NCBI GenBank assembly: GCA_009760885.1
Contig: CM019693.1
Span: 44,231,433-44,295,432 of the forward strand
Length of the DNA: 64,000 nt
Reading direction: 5' to 3'
Source: Achatina immaculata
Taxonomy: Eukaryota; Mollusca; Gastropoda; Stylommatophora; Achatinidae
Within the stretch, counting starts at the first letter, position 1. Every line of letters starts with the position of its first letter. Position numbers and translations under genes: made by a program. The notes under the pieces were generated by a model. That model was not told where the DNA came from, did no database searches, and saw only the letters and a program-made list of their open reading frames with translations. Shown piece after piece: positions 1 through 13,300 of the stretch.

Positions 1-385
1 AGAAATTAGACTCTTTTGAAAACAAATGCCTAAGGAAAATACTCGGCATCAAGTGGAATGAATTCAAGAACAATGCAGAGATAAGACAGATGACTGAACA
101 ACAAACAGTCTCATGGGTGATCAGGAAAAGGAGATGGACATATGTTGGTCACTTGATGAGAAGAAATGATCAGAGAATCCCAAAACAAGCTATCAAGTGG
201 AACACAACAGGCGAAGAAAAAGGGCAGACCGCGTGAAACTCTGAAGAGGACATTATTAAGAGAGGAAGTTAACAGCATAAAATCCGAGGTTGAAAGACTC
301 GCCGAAGAATTGGCGAACTACTTTACGAGCCCTATGTTACGTTTAACGGCACGGGAAGGATATAAGATATAAGATAAGATATACT
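1..385 (+). mobile_element. 3' tail of a non-LTR retrotransposon (LINE), copy 1
   Basis: This is the C-terminal end of a LINE reverse-transcriptase polyprotein. Translation gives the typical tail motifs NKCLRKILGI, then RKRRWTYVGHLMRRN, then KGRPRETLKRTLLREE. One frame change near 225 separates the second block from the third. The element ends after a stop in an ATATAAGAT-type simple tail (360-385). The same family, with the same tail, recurs on the minus strand at 19.6-21.7 kb and at 29.17-29.41 kb. The copy runs off the left edge, probably in an intron of gene A, and is non-functional. Clade not assigned. Confidence 0.8.
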
Positions 386-650
386 AGTGATACTGATGGT
401 GCAGTAATTGTAGTTGCTTTTTTGTAGAAGTATTAGTAGTTGTAGTAATAACAGTAGAACAACAGCGGTAGTAGTAGTGGCGATATTAATAATAGTAATA
501 AAGTAGTCGTTGCAATATTAGCGCTGTAAGTAGTAATAGTATCAGAAGCGTTAGCTAGGAGTAATTGTGTGGAACTGGTAGCAGGAATAATGGTAAAACG
601 TTGTCTAAAATTCTATACTCCGAAAGAAAAAGAAATCAATTATTTCATAG
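386..650. repeat. Degenerate GTA/AGT-rich simple sequence
   Basis: Interrupted trinucleotide repeats (TAGTAG, TAGTAATAG) follow the LINE tail. No gene is seen here before exon A1. Confidence 0.6.
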
Positions 651-703
651 AAATATCTATTTTTCTGGTAGTTGGAATTAACCCTGACAAATTGTGTTGA
701 CAG

Positions 704-895
704 AGATTCAGAATTTAACCTTACGACTAGCACCCAACACGTCTGTGCCAGCCAAGGAAACAACATACATGTGCCAGATGTTCGACTTGCGACAGATGGG
801 AGTTGCCAGCGACACAAACTTCCACATTGTGGCCGTGACGCCAATCATAGACAACCGCAATGTGCTGCATCATATGGTCCTCTCTGGATGTACCG
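704..895 (+). CDS. Gene A exon 1: copper domain N, CuH His-His motif
   Basis: The exon runs from acceptor TTGACAG to donor CCG|GTAAGG and is phase 1 on both sides (2 nt + 63 codons + 1 nt, 192 bp). It encodes LTLRLAPNTSVPAKETTY, CQMFDLRQMG, then FHIVAVTPIIDNRNVLHHM, which holds the two CuH histidines, and SGCTG. Gene B exon 4 is exactly the same length, and AVTPIIDNR and VLHHM are shared. Confidence 0.9.
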
Positions 896-950
896 GTAAG
901 GTCTGATGTTACATGTAATATTCATAATCATCTTTTAATTATTACAAATT

Positions 951-1002
<52 letters not shown>

Positions 1003-1180
1003 CTATAGTAGGAGTAGTATCAGTATTAGTTGCAGCTGAAGTGGCAGTATTCTTAACTGTAGTAGCTGTGGGTGTAGTAGTTGATAAAATAGTAACTGTA
1101 GTAGTACTGGCAATATTACTCGTAGTAGTAGAATACTAGTAGTGGTTACAATAGGAGTAGTAGGACTACAAGTAGAAGTG

Positions 1181-1229
<49 letters not shown>

Positions 1230-4200
1230 GTAGTAGTAGTAGTAGTAGTAGTAGGTAGTAGTAGTAGTAGTAGTAGTAGTAGGTAGTAGTAGTAGTAGTA
1301 GTAGTAGTAGCTATAGTAGTAGTAGTAGGTAGTAGTAGTAGGTAGTAGTAGTAGTAGTAGTAGTAGTTGAAATGAATCGTGGACAACGAGCAGATCCATG
1401 TAAAGATCACTAGAGGCAACAGTGATGTGGTTTCTTAGAAGATTGTTAAGAGCCCAATAAAGAGCTAAGATGACAAACAGAGAATGTCTAACAAAAGTAC
1501 ATGTATAAAGTTAAATCCATACGACAACGACAATCATCAATCATTGGACATAAAGTTAAATCCATACGACAACGACAATCATCAATCATTGGACATAAAG
1601 TTAAATCCATAAGACAACGACAATCATCAATCATTGGACATAAAGTTAAATCCATACGACAACGACAATCATCAATCATTGGACATAAAGTTAAATCCAT
1701 ATGACAGCGACAACCATCAATCATTGGACATAAAGTTAAATCCATAATACAGCGACAATCATCAATCATTGGACATAAAGTTAAATCCATAATACAGCGA
1801 CAATCATCAATCATTGGACATAAAGTTAAATCCACAATACAGCGACAATCATCAATCATTGGACATAAAGTTAAATCCATATGACAGCGACAATCATCAA
1901 TCATTGGACATATAATGAAAGGAGGAGGGGCTGAAAACATCATAGCAACAAAAGAGAAAAATGAGCAGAGAGGCAGAGGAAGGCCAGAGAAAAACATTGC
2001 GGGCAGCATAGCGCCGTGGCACAATTAAAAAAATAAATCACAAACTTGATGGAAAATGTCAAGTCTAGAGATCTATGCAGAAACATGACCGCCAACGCCC
2101 ACCTGCACCTATTGGTGATGTTGATGAACTGATCTGTGGCTCAAATACGTGAACGGGTTGGATATCGGGAGAGTTTTTTCACAAGAAAGCATATCACAAA
2201 TCGCTGCGCTACACCTGTGCCCAGACTTTGGCAAATTTTGTATGTTCCTTTAAATATATTATTAATAAGCCTCAACAAAATTTCAAGTTAAGATAAAATT
2301 GTTTACAGTATCATATTTTTACAGATGATACACCTGTAACCTCCGAACCTTTCGAGTGTGGGATGACAGCATCAGATTCCTGCATGGAGTTTCTTCACGT
2401 GTGGACTGTAGGTCTCTCTGGAGAGTGTTACCACCCCCAGGCTGGTGTGAAAATTGGGCTGAATGGTGTCAAGATTGTTGCTATACAGGTAGCGTCCATG
2501 TAAACTTGAAGGGGTGACGGATGTGCATAATGTATCAAGTCTATTGTAGATGTTAAAAAAAAGCTGTATGTTGTAGATGTTAGAAAGGCTGTCTGCTGTA
2601 GATGTTAGAAAAGCTGTATGTTGTAGATGTTAGAAAGGCTGCATGTTGTAGATGTTAGAAAGGCTGTATGTTGTAGATGTTAGAAAGGCTGTATGTTGTA
2701 GATGTTAGAAAGGCTGTATGTTGTAGATGTTAGAAAGGCTGTCTGCTGTAGATGTTAGAAAGGCTGTATATGTGTCGGAAGAAGAAAACTGATAACTGGT
2801 CCTGGGAAAGAATGCTAGTCTCGTGTACAATCCTTGGAAGAAGATAAGAAGGCGACGATATCTTGAGAAAAATGGTGAATTAGTAAGAAATCATCATCCT
2901 TGCGCACCTGGACAAGTCTTTAGGTGCTTTGATCTCTTCTTTATAACATGACTTCCCGTGTAGCAAGTGCTGACGCTGGTTCTGTGCTGACGCCGGTTCT
3001 GTGCTGACGCTGGTTCTGTGCTGAGTGAAAGTTGTTCATGCTCCATTAACATGGCTTAAGCGGGGTAGATCATCACATTTATCAAGATAAGATCAGACAT
3101 ACTGTATATCTGAGTTTGTTGAAATCTTCTGTCATGCTCGGCCTTCATCTTGGATGTTAACTATATCCCCCTTTTCTATTATCTGCTCATCTTTCCACGT
3201 TCGTGAGGCATTCTATCAAGCCCAGTATCTGCCCATCTCCCGCTGTTCGTGTAACTGTCTGCCCTGTCCAGTATCTGCCCATTTCCCGCTGTTCGTGTAA
3301 CTGTCTGCCCTGTCCAGTATCTGCCCATTTCCCGCTGTTCGTGTAACTGCCTGCCCTGTCCAGTATCTGCCCATTTCCCGCTGTTCATGTAACTGTCTGC
3401 CCTGTCCAGTATCTGCCCATTTCCCGCTGTTCGTGTAACTGCCTGCCCTGTCCAGTATCTGCCCATTTCCCGCTGTTCATGTAACTGTCTGCCCTGTCCA
3501 GTATCTGCCCATTTCCCTCTGTTCATGTAACTGTCTGCCCTGTCCTGTATCTGCCCATTTCCCGCTGTTCATGTAACTGTCTGCCCTGTCCTGTATCTGC
3601 CCATTTCCCGCTGTTCATGTAACTGTCTGCCCTGTCCTGTATCTGCCCATTTCCCGCTGTTCATGTAACTGTCTGCCCTGTCCTGTATCTGCCCATTTCC
3701 CGCTGTTCATGTAACTGTCTGCCCTGTCCAGTATCTGCCCATTTCCCTCTGTTCATGTAACTGTCTGCCCTGTCCTGTATCTGCCCATTTCCCGCTGTTC
3801 ATGTAACTGTCTGCCCTGTCCTGTATCTGCCCATTTCCCTCTGTTCATGTAACTGTCTGCCCTGTCCTGTATCTGCCCATTTCCCGCTGTTCATGTAACT
3901 GTCTGCCCTGTCCTGTATCTGCCCATTTCCCGCTGTTCATGTAACTGTCTGCCCTGTCCAGTATCTGCCCATTTCCCGCTGTTCATGTAGCCCTAGTCTC
4001 AACCTTTTCCAGAGTGAGCTAAAGGTTGTAGACAAAGATAGCTCTGGTTTAACAACCCAATGAATTCATATTGAAGCCATTAGTTCCTTCTTGATCATAT
4101 TGAAATTTTGTTTCAAACTGTTTCAAAGAATATTCATTGAATCGCTCTAAATTCTGATATGAGTGTATATTTTTTTTTGCCGACATATTCCGTCATACTC

Positions 4201-7200
4201 CTATTATAAATTTACTTGTGATATAAACATAGGAAGTATTTTTCCTACATTTTGTTGTCTAAGCAGCACGGATCCCCCATCACATGCTGGATGTGATATC
4301 ATTCCCGGTCCTGGAATTTTCACTCTTTAGTGTCATAAAGTCTATATTTACAGAATTTTGATTCTGTGATCTACATCTTTTATTAAATGCTTTGAAAGTA
4401 AGATTTATTCCAAAACTCGCTGAAATATACAAATGTGAGTCAGAAAGTAACCTTAATTTTACTCTAAAACGTCTAAATCTACTAGTACTCAGTTGTAGTA
4501 CAGATATATAGAACATCTATCTTTAGATGTATGTGTTGGGAATATTGCCAGTCAATTTGGATTTATGAAATCAGATCAAAGATGGCTGCACCCTTGAAAG
4601 CATGCACTAGAGAAGTTTCATGAGTAGTTAAAGTGAGGCGCCTGCAGATATTCATCGCAGAATCAAGTGACAGTACGGGCAAATGTGTGTGTCGCTTCGG
4701 AAGGTTTATGAATAGCACAGGAAGTTGAAAAATGACAAAGTACGCCATCACGGAGTGGGGGCATTCTTCCTTGCCAAATCCAAAGAAATTCCCTTCAACT
4801 CCGTCGACGGGACGATGTTCACGCTCGTCTGGAACTGTAAAGGCCCAAACTTGGAACACTACATCCCCAGAGGAACCACTTCCAACAGCGAATCATACTG
4901 TGATCTGCCTTAGAAGCATCTGAAACCTACAATTAAGACAAAACACCTCGACTTGATCAGTTCTGGTGTGTGTTGTTACAGAGCGGTAACGAGTGGTCTC
5001 ACACAGTAGATGCAGCAGCTAAAAAAATGATGAATTTGCGTGTGGAGTGTCTTCCACATCAAGCATATTCTCCGGACCTCAAGCCGCGTGATTATTATAT
5101 ATTTGTACTCCTCAAGGAGGCACTGGATAAGAAAGAAGAGATCACAGAGATCATGCATAGCTGCTATTGGGTTAGTCAGAAGATTTTTCTTCTCGAGGAA
5201 TCCAGGCATTAGTGAACCGGTGACGTACCGACATTGAAGGTGGAGGGGAACTATATTGAAAAATAATAAGGAGTTTTCGGTCATATTCGTCAGTGTTATT
5301 CTCATAAAAATAATAAAATTATACTCAACCGCTTATATCCATTCTTCATTAAGTTCATTACTATCAAGAAATACCAGCCCTCTAAACACTTTCAAACCTC
5401 TTGGTTTTATCCAGTTTCATTGATATGTGATGTCGCCTCTTATCATTCATTTCGCACGTTCTCTAATGACGATGTCTTGATAAAAGCAGTTTTGTGAGAC
5501 ATCTTGATAAGACGAGTTCAGTGATGATATCGTGATAAATGTAATAAAGTTTTGGAGAGTGAAATGAATATCAAATTATACGCCACTGAAACATACCTTC
5601 CTTCTCTTTCTGTAATCCATTTAATTTATTTTTCATGATCATTTTCTTAATTTTATATATTAGAGGCATTTCACTGGTGTCGGAATGAGTTTCTTGTTCA
5701 AATTTAACACAAAAACAAATACTGAAAGAGTAAAATAGAAATACCTCAATAAATTTTTCAGATGATGTTAAAATTAATTGAATAATTTTGATGCAGATCA
5801 TTTTTTTTTCTTTGAAATTTTTAGTTGCACTGGAACAATCCTACAGAGAGCTCTCAGTTAAAAGACTCTTCCGGTCTGCTTGTTCATTACACACCGAAGT
5901 TGTAAGTACACGAGTGGTCCACGCCCTTCCACACACATCACTACACACCGAAGTTGTAAGTAAACAAATGCTCCACGCCATTTGACACACATCACTACAC
6001 ACTGAAGTTGTAAGTAAACAAATGATCCACGCCCTTCCACACACATCACTACACACCGTAGCTGTAAGTAAACAAATGCTCCACGCCCTACCACACACAT
6101 CACTACACACCGAAGTTGTAAGTAAACAAATGCTCCACGCCCTTCCACACACATCACTACACACCGAAGTTGTAAGTACACAAGTGCCCTACGCCCTTCC
6201 ACACACATCACTACACACCGAAACCGCAAGTACGCCAGCTCCACGCCCTTCCACACACATCACTACACACCGAAACCGTAAGTACGCCAGCTCCACGCCC
6301 TTCCACACACATCACTACACACCGAAACCGTAAGTACGCCAGTTCCACGCCCTTCCACAGAACACTACACAGGTACTAAACAAGTGATTTACCTCTATCG
6401 CACGTCCTGCCTTGAATTAATCAGATACAATGTATTATGAATCATGTACCTTACAATAACAAAACAGCAAATATTTCAACAGCATATCTCTGAGAAAAAC
6501 TGATATTATTGTCATTGACACACAAAATGATTTAAATTAGACATTGTCTTCTATGTGTGGAAAGATCAAAACCTTAGCCATACATGTGTCACAGAGACAC
6601 CTAGAGCATATATTGTTAGTGCTCACATAATCCTTGATCTATAATCACATTACAACAGTGACTCCCAAGTTCTAAAGAGCACAACCATAAACCAACAGAG
6701 GTATATGACCCCTGACCTATGAAAAATATTTTTGAACTAATTATTTTCAACAAAAAGTAATAAACTAAATCGAACCAGGTACCTTGTGATCGAAAGACTA
6801 GTGCACTAACCACTCTACCACCGCGGCACCGAATACGTCAGTAAGAAAATTCGGACAAACTGACTTTTTATTGAACTACATTTATTAGCTAACTTTGCTT
6901 CATGAAGCCCTTCAGAATTATACATCATTATGTAACTTTGCATCATAAAGCCCTTTAGAATACCATTATATAACTTTGCATCATAAAGCCCTTTAGAATA
7001 TTATATCATTATGTAACTTTGCTTCATGTTACACATTTGCATAATTTTGTTTATTTAAGACGTGTTGTAAGCGTCTTTTCTTGCATTCACCATATAGTTT
7101 TTTTCTTAATTTCTCTTTTGCTTCAGGGCATCCTAGCCTGTTATATGAACAGTTCTCACTAAACATGTATTTTTTATATATTTACATGTATTTTGTCAAA

Positions 7201-10200
7201 CGATAAAGCAAACACTGAAAGCTGATTATGTTACATTATAGACTTGACTATTTCTTATATATGATGAATGATGATGATGAAGATGTGATGTGCATATTTA
7301 AACAAGATACCAAGATACAACCAACGAAGCAAAACAAGCAATATTTCAGAAAAGGAGTCCTTCTCGGGACTAAGTTAACTCTGAAACCAACTGAACGTAG
7401 GTCTATAGTCTTTAAAAATTAGTATGCCCTATGTACCTACTTCTTTAACCTATTTTATCTTATCTGGTATTGCAGGAGACCATACGACGCCGGTGTTTTG
7501 ACCGTTGGTTCTGTACTTTTCTATCTCCCTCCAAAGCAACAGCATCTGAACGTCATCAGCACCTGTGCTGGCACCTGCACCAACAGTCTATTCACAGCAC
7601 CAATCAACATTACCTCAGTCTGGAACCACATGCACTACGCGGGTAAATAACAGAACGAAGGGGAGTAATTACACCCAGGGACAAAGTTTAAAAAGGACAT
7701 AAATGTATAGAGGCATACGAGAAGAGTAAATGTAACAGGAGATGTGTGGATACAAAATATGACAATTCTGGGAGATGTTGGTTGACGGGCAACGTGTAAT
7801 CACAGTCTCTGTGTCGACTGCTGTTGTTGCTCTTTGCTGTGTCTAAATTCTGTGTGTCTCTCCTCTCTTCAGCTTACCTTTTCTGTTGCAATCTTCGTTT
7901 GATTTACGTATACTGTTAAAAAAACGCAACACTTCTGTAGTCGTAATGGACATCAAATTTCAAACTTGTATCAAAATTTTGTTTTACAGAATTAATGTTT
8001 CAATCTTGGCATGAAGAAACGTTAACATTTTAACAATGAAATAATGCTCATTAAAGTTGGTTTGGACTTTTATTCTTTGCCAGTGAGGCCTCCGTTTCAG
8101 TAAGGTGTATGGCCTCCTCTGGCCTGTATCAGAGAACGACATCTCCTTGACATAGATCCGATTAGCCGTTGGATCTGTTGTTGTGGGATAGCTGCCCACT
8201 CTTTCCGAAGTGCAAGAGACAACTGTTGGAGATTGGTTGGCCCCACGTTTCGCTGGCGGACTTGTCTGTTGATTTAATCCCATAAATGTTCTATTGGGTT
8301 CATGTCTGATGATATGGAAGGCCACGGAATGGTCTGGACGTTGTTGTCAGCGAGGAACTGACTGTGTTGTGAGTTGTGTCACATGAGGTCGAGCGTTATC
8401 CTTCTGAAAAATCGACCTGGTGTAGCCAGAAGTGGAAGAACGTGAGGCGTCCTTCAATTTGCAGCAGGTCACTTCTTCCCATAAAGTTGATCGTCTTCCC
8501 ACACCAGTACAGCTCCACCACCATGTGGAGCACCCTCATCGAAGCAGTTCTGGGTGTAGCGCTCATGGGCTCTGCGGTAAACTCTTCTCTGTCTATCGTG
8601 TCGCTGGAGCAGAAGGAATGATTCAACACTAAGCCAAACAGTTCTCCAATCATTTGAAAAAGTCCATTGATAATGCCCGTTCGCCCACTGCAGTCGGTTC
8701 TGGCGATGTCGGTCCGTAAGAACAGGACCTCTGTAGGGTCTTCTAGCCCAAAGACCAGCGTCGTGCAGCCGGTTCCTGACCGTTGGATCTTAAATTCAAC
8801 GAGCTGCTGTCATTGACTGGACTGTTGAGGACACAGATGCAAACTGATATGCAGCCGTATGAAGCGGTCTTTGATAGGAGTTGTGACTATGTGTCTTCCA
8901 CTGCACGGCCGGTCTGCAACTGAGCCAGTTTCTTGAAATCGCCTCCAAAGGCGACTAATGATCTTTCTAACCACATTACATTGTCTGGCCACTACACTTT
9001 GTGACTCTCCAGTCTGTAAACGTCCAATGATGATGAGTCGTTGTTCTGTAGTGAGGTGAGCCATACTTGCGCATTGAATTTTCAAATCCATTGATTCAAG
9101 GAGCGTCAATCTTTTATAGGCATTCGATAACATGGTCAGTGAGTTTTGTGTTCAGTAATTTTCAGGGATTCTCGTGAACCTGTCATGAGTTATTGTTATA
9201 AATGCTCTTTTGACTAGTGTCGCTTTTCTGTGCTCATGAATCATCTGCTGAGTACAGTTCAGCTCAGCACGTGAAGTTGATGTCTAAGTGAATGTTTCAG
9301 GCAATTTGCCCTTGTCTGGTCTTCTTCTTCTTCTTCTTCTTCTTCTTCTTTCGTGAAGATTGCCCTGTGATCCCACTGAATTTACTCATTTGGTTCTCGT
9401 GATAGTCTCATTTAGCATGGAGGCTCAGAGCATCGTGGGGCTTGGGCCTATATTCTCGGTGGGTCACAGAAGCGGGATTGCGTGACACTGTGGTTTTCGT
9501 TGCACCAGTTTAGTCTAGAGTTGGACTTTCTCACCGGAAAACCTCAACGTGGTTTGGATATGAATATATCCCCGCCGGGTGAGATGGTTGCCCATCTAGA
9601 CTGCACTGGTCTAATGTCTCCTACTTCAGCATTTTGTGGTCGTGACCGTTACCCTTCCTGGTGGTGACCAGGACGGAGCTTTTGCGAGGAGAACGAATCC
9701 TCGCCACTAGTGAGTTTCACCCCTGGGTTAAGCCGTTTTAGTCGTATTATCCCAGTATGAATGTATATAGGACGTGGCCAGCCTCTAGAGAAGTGATGCC
9801 GTGATATGAGTAGACCTGACGGCGAGACTACTGGCTGCTTCACGTAATCCTTTCCATCACCTTTTTTCACGACGACGCCGCGCGGCAACCCTAATCACAT
9901 TTTTCTTCATTGGCTGGGAGTAGTTTCATCTCAAGCATACCAGCGGAAGAATCTTTCCAGCAGCGAGCAAGAGCTTTCCTTCTCCTAAATGAGCTACCAA
10001 CCAAGACCAACTAGTCTTATCTACCCGAAAGCGTCTGGTTTTAAGGCGCCAGATATTCGCCTTTCGTCCCTTCTTCTGTCAGTTTAAACAGTTCCGCCTT
10101 GAGAAGGCCAGGAGCTGGACATGGACTATCAGAGGCTATTTGAGACGCACGCCTGGGGGCATTTAATTGGAGTGGAGAGCGTATCCCTCACAACACTTCA

Positions 10201-10319
10201 GGCTATTACAATCCTTAGAACTTGTCTGATCAGCAAATTTCAGTTTAAATCGCAACCTCGTATTTGATGCATTTTTTAACAGCATATTTTGCAATTCACT
10301 TTCTTTCTTCCTAGTAGTT

Positions 10320-10391
<72 letters not shown>

Positions 10392-13300
10392 TATTCATTT
10401 AGCCATTGCACATATAAGGAGAACAGGAAGTCTTGAAAACATAACAGAAGAGAAGCAGGGAAAGAGAAACAGAAGAAGAAGATATTTACAGTTTAACGTA
10501 GTGGCACAAGAAAAACTCACTGACAGAGCTGGTGGAAGCTATCAGATACCAGGATCTATGGGGAAGTGTGACCGCCAACGCCTACCTACACGGCTCACGA
10601 CGCTGATGAGTCATCCTTGAGAAGAACTGCTCAGCGCTATATCTTGCTGAACCCCTTAACTGCCATCTCCTAAGATATACACCACCAATTTAGAAAAAAG
10701 ATATAAGATAGATAGACAGACGGATATTTCAATCAAAAATGTAAATAAAAAATATAATCTTATACACTATTTTCACAGGAAATGACATGAGCATAGAAGT
10801 TTTCAGGAACGGCCAACACCAGATATATCTGACGAATGACAAGGCGTACAGCTACGACAGTCCACAAGTCTATCAATAGTGAGTATCGGCAGTCATTTAT
10901 CTACATTCTTAGCACGCATTCACTTGCTGACACAGACACTGACTTGGTGATAAGGTCAATTACTTTCACATTATATGACAAGTTCACAGAAAAAAACACA
11001 ATCTCGACCTGGCAGGTAAGGTCGCTGATATTAAGTGGCTTACCATGCAGGCATACCTTGCTGACATTTTTAGCCTTTTGAACAGTTTGAACATTTTTGC
11101 AGGGTAAAGATGCCAGTATAATCGAGACATACGACAAAGCTGTAAGAAGAAACTACGACTTTGGCGCATGCGACTCGAGAATAAATCACAAAACATGTTT
11201 CATTTGTTCTGTGAATTTATAGAAAGCAATGAAGTTAATGATGAGATACTGGAAGGGGTCACTGGTGTAATAAAAAGGCATCTGACATCTCTTGCTGAAT
11301 ATTTTAACAAATACTTCACGTCTGAAGACACTAAAGTGTATGACTGGATTAAAAATCCTTTTCAGTGTGCATTCTCTGAATTGTTAATTCGGTCGTGCAC
11401 AAGAAGAATTAGCGGAACTGTCTAGTGATAGCACATTACAAATCAAATGTAACGACCCCGCTGTGGATGTCTCTTCCTTGTGGTGCACTGTTTCGCTGGA
11501 ACATCCGTTGTTGTCAGCCCTAGCGATGAAAGTTCTTCTATCTTTTTCAACAACTTATTTATGCGAGTTTCATTTTCTGCATTGGCTGCCATGAAAACGA
11601 AATACGTTCAAGAATGAACGTGGAGGATGATATTTGAGTGTGTTTGTCACAAATTCCAGCCAGAATAGACATGCTATCCAAGAGGAAACAGTGCTATCTT
11701 TAAGGTATGTGAAAAGAACTTTTGTGTAGCAATCAATACACAGTTAAACATGTAGAGAAACTATTACATAATACCTTATAAAATTAGATTTATACCTTGC
11801 AGATATAAAGCTCTTTATTAGTGGGCTGCAGAATTATTTCACTTTTAAATGTGGGCCGTGCGGCAAAAGGGTCTGAGAACTGCTACTCTAGACTGATTTA
11901 TTTATTATCATAGTTTTCCCTATACATCATGAAGGTAAATTTACGATAAGGAAACATTTAAAGAAAAAAAAAATGTTAAAATATACCAACTGACATAACT
12001 TGATCTACCTACATGCTACAAGAGTATGACATGTTTTGTGTCACGCCAGTTTGCCTTTCTTTCTGAAAGTCGTGAGTGAGGTAGATACATTTACACAATC
12101 TGGTAATTCGGATGCCTCCGGTTGAGTCGAGCCTTGGAGTTTCGCTGCGAGAAGCAAGTGATTAGTTTACATTATGCACTAATTAAAAGAAATGACTGAT
12201 TTATCTCATGTCACATCACAGCCCAGAGCCTTTCGTCTTGCAACCCGGCGATGAGGTACGAACTATCTGCGGTTTCACCACTGCTAACAGAAACAAGACC
12301 ACATTCTACGGCGAGGCCACACATGACGAGATGTGCTTCGGCTTCGTTACCTATTACCCCAGGCAGAACGTGAATGACACATTCTGTGTGGACCAGCTGG
12401 AAGTGAGGTAAGCAATCTTTGGGTCTGGAGAAGGTTTCTTTCAGAAATATGTCCTTATAATCAGAAAAAAAATGATAAAACCATACAGGAAGATATAAAC
12501 ATGACACCCTACAAGAAGATACACACAACCATACAGGAATATACAAACCTCATCACATTGAAACTGCTACTTCTTAAACACAGATGAATGAGTCGCTACT
12601 TTCCGCCTCAGGGCAGAACACTTCGGAAGTAGCTACTTTCCGCCTCAGGGCAGAACACTTCGGAAGTAGCTACTTTCCGCCTCAGGGCAGAACACTTCGG
12701 AAGTAGCTACTTCCCGCCTCAGGGCAGAACACTTCGGACTCCAAAACAACACCTATACAAAATTTAAGGCTGGCAATTTTCCCTTCGGTGAATGTACCGA
12801 GATATCTCAAACTGTGGAAGATATCCTCCATAAACTGCACCAGCTATAAAACTGACCCAATGAAACCACCCAAGAAGCCAAGCTCTACTATTCTAAGCAG
12901 TAAATAAAATAAACTGACTCAGTTTATCCAAGAAATAGAACTGCCCATAATAAGCAGTAAAAGTGTAGAAAATCGACGAGGAACAATTTTTAAATAAATA
13001 TGAAACAACGGAGGCTTTCGTAAGGTAAAGTAAAAGAAAGCAGTTTTATAGGATTAGACCTTAAAAAAATCTCAGACAAAGCACTTTAGTGAGATGTGAG
13101 AGAAAAATAAAATCACAAGAGAATTAGCTGGAATTCGAACCACGGACTCCGGTAGGACGAGCAGCCATCTAGTCACGACAGAATAGAAGAATGTTATATA
13201 TCAACTTGCTACAGGTTTCAGGCTTGAAGGAAACTCAACATTATAAAAAAACTTACAACAGGAGATCTTCAGTTTCATGTTAAGCACTTTTCATTACAAC

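Noticed and set aside
605..844. Minus-strand frame over exon A1
   Set aside because: Shadow of the copper-domain exon; the plus strand carries the conserved motif and splice sites.
1505..1911. CRISPR-like array
   Set aside because: Units are directly contiguous without unique spacers, in an intron of a eukaryotic gene. The same applies to the other arrays.
1488..2024. 178-codon minus-strand frame with a repeated Cys-containing 15-residue motif, like a secreted Cys-rich peptide
   Set aside because: It is read entirely from the 45-bp minisatellite, whose length divisible by three keeps frames open on both strands; no signal peptide or splice context.
3179..3526. 115-codon minus-strand frame with regular motifs
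   Set aside because: The 46-bp repeat unit cycles the three frames; the periodicity is DNA-level, not protein-level.
6022..6333. 103-codon plus-strand frame rich in HALPHTSLHTE repeats
   Set aside because: It is in a different frame from exon 3 and made only of the 54-bp array; the exon frame meets TAA at the first donor copy.
6772..6832. Functional tRNA gene
   Set aside because: A- and B-box-like strings are present on minus, but no convincing cloverleaf or anticodon arm could be drawn; a tRNA-derived SINE fits better.
8376..8653. Overlapping plus and minus frames in the Tc1 region
   Set aside because: Plus-strand frames are shadows of the minus-strand transposase remnant.
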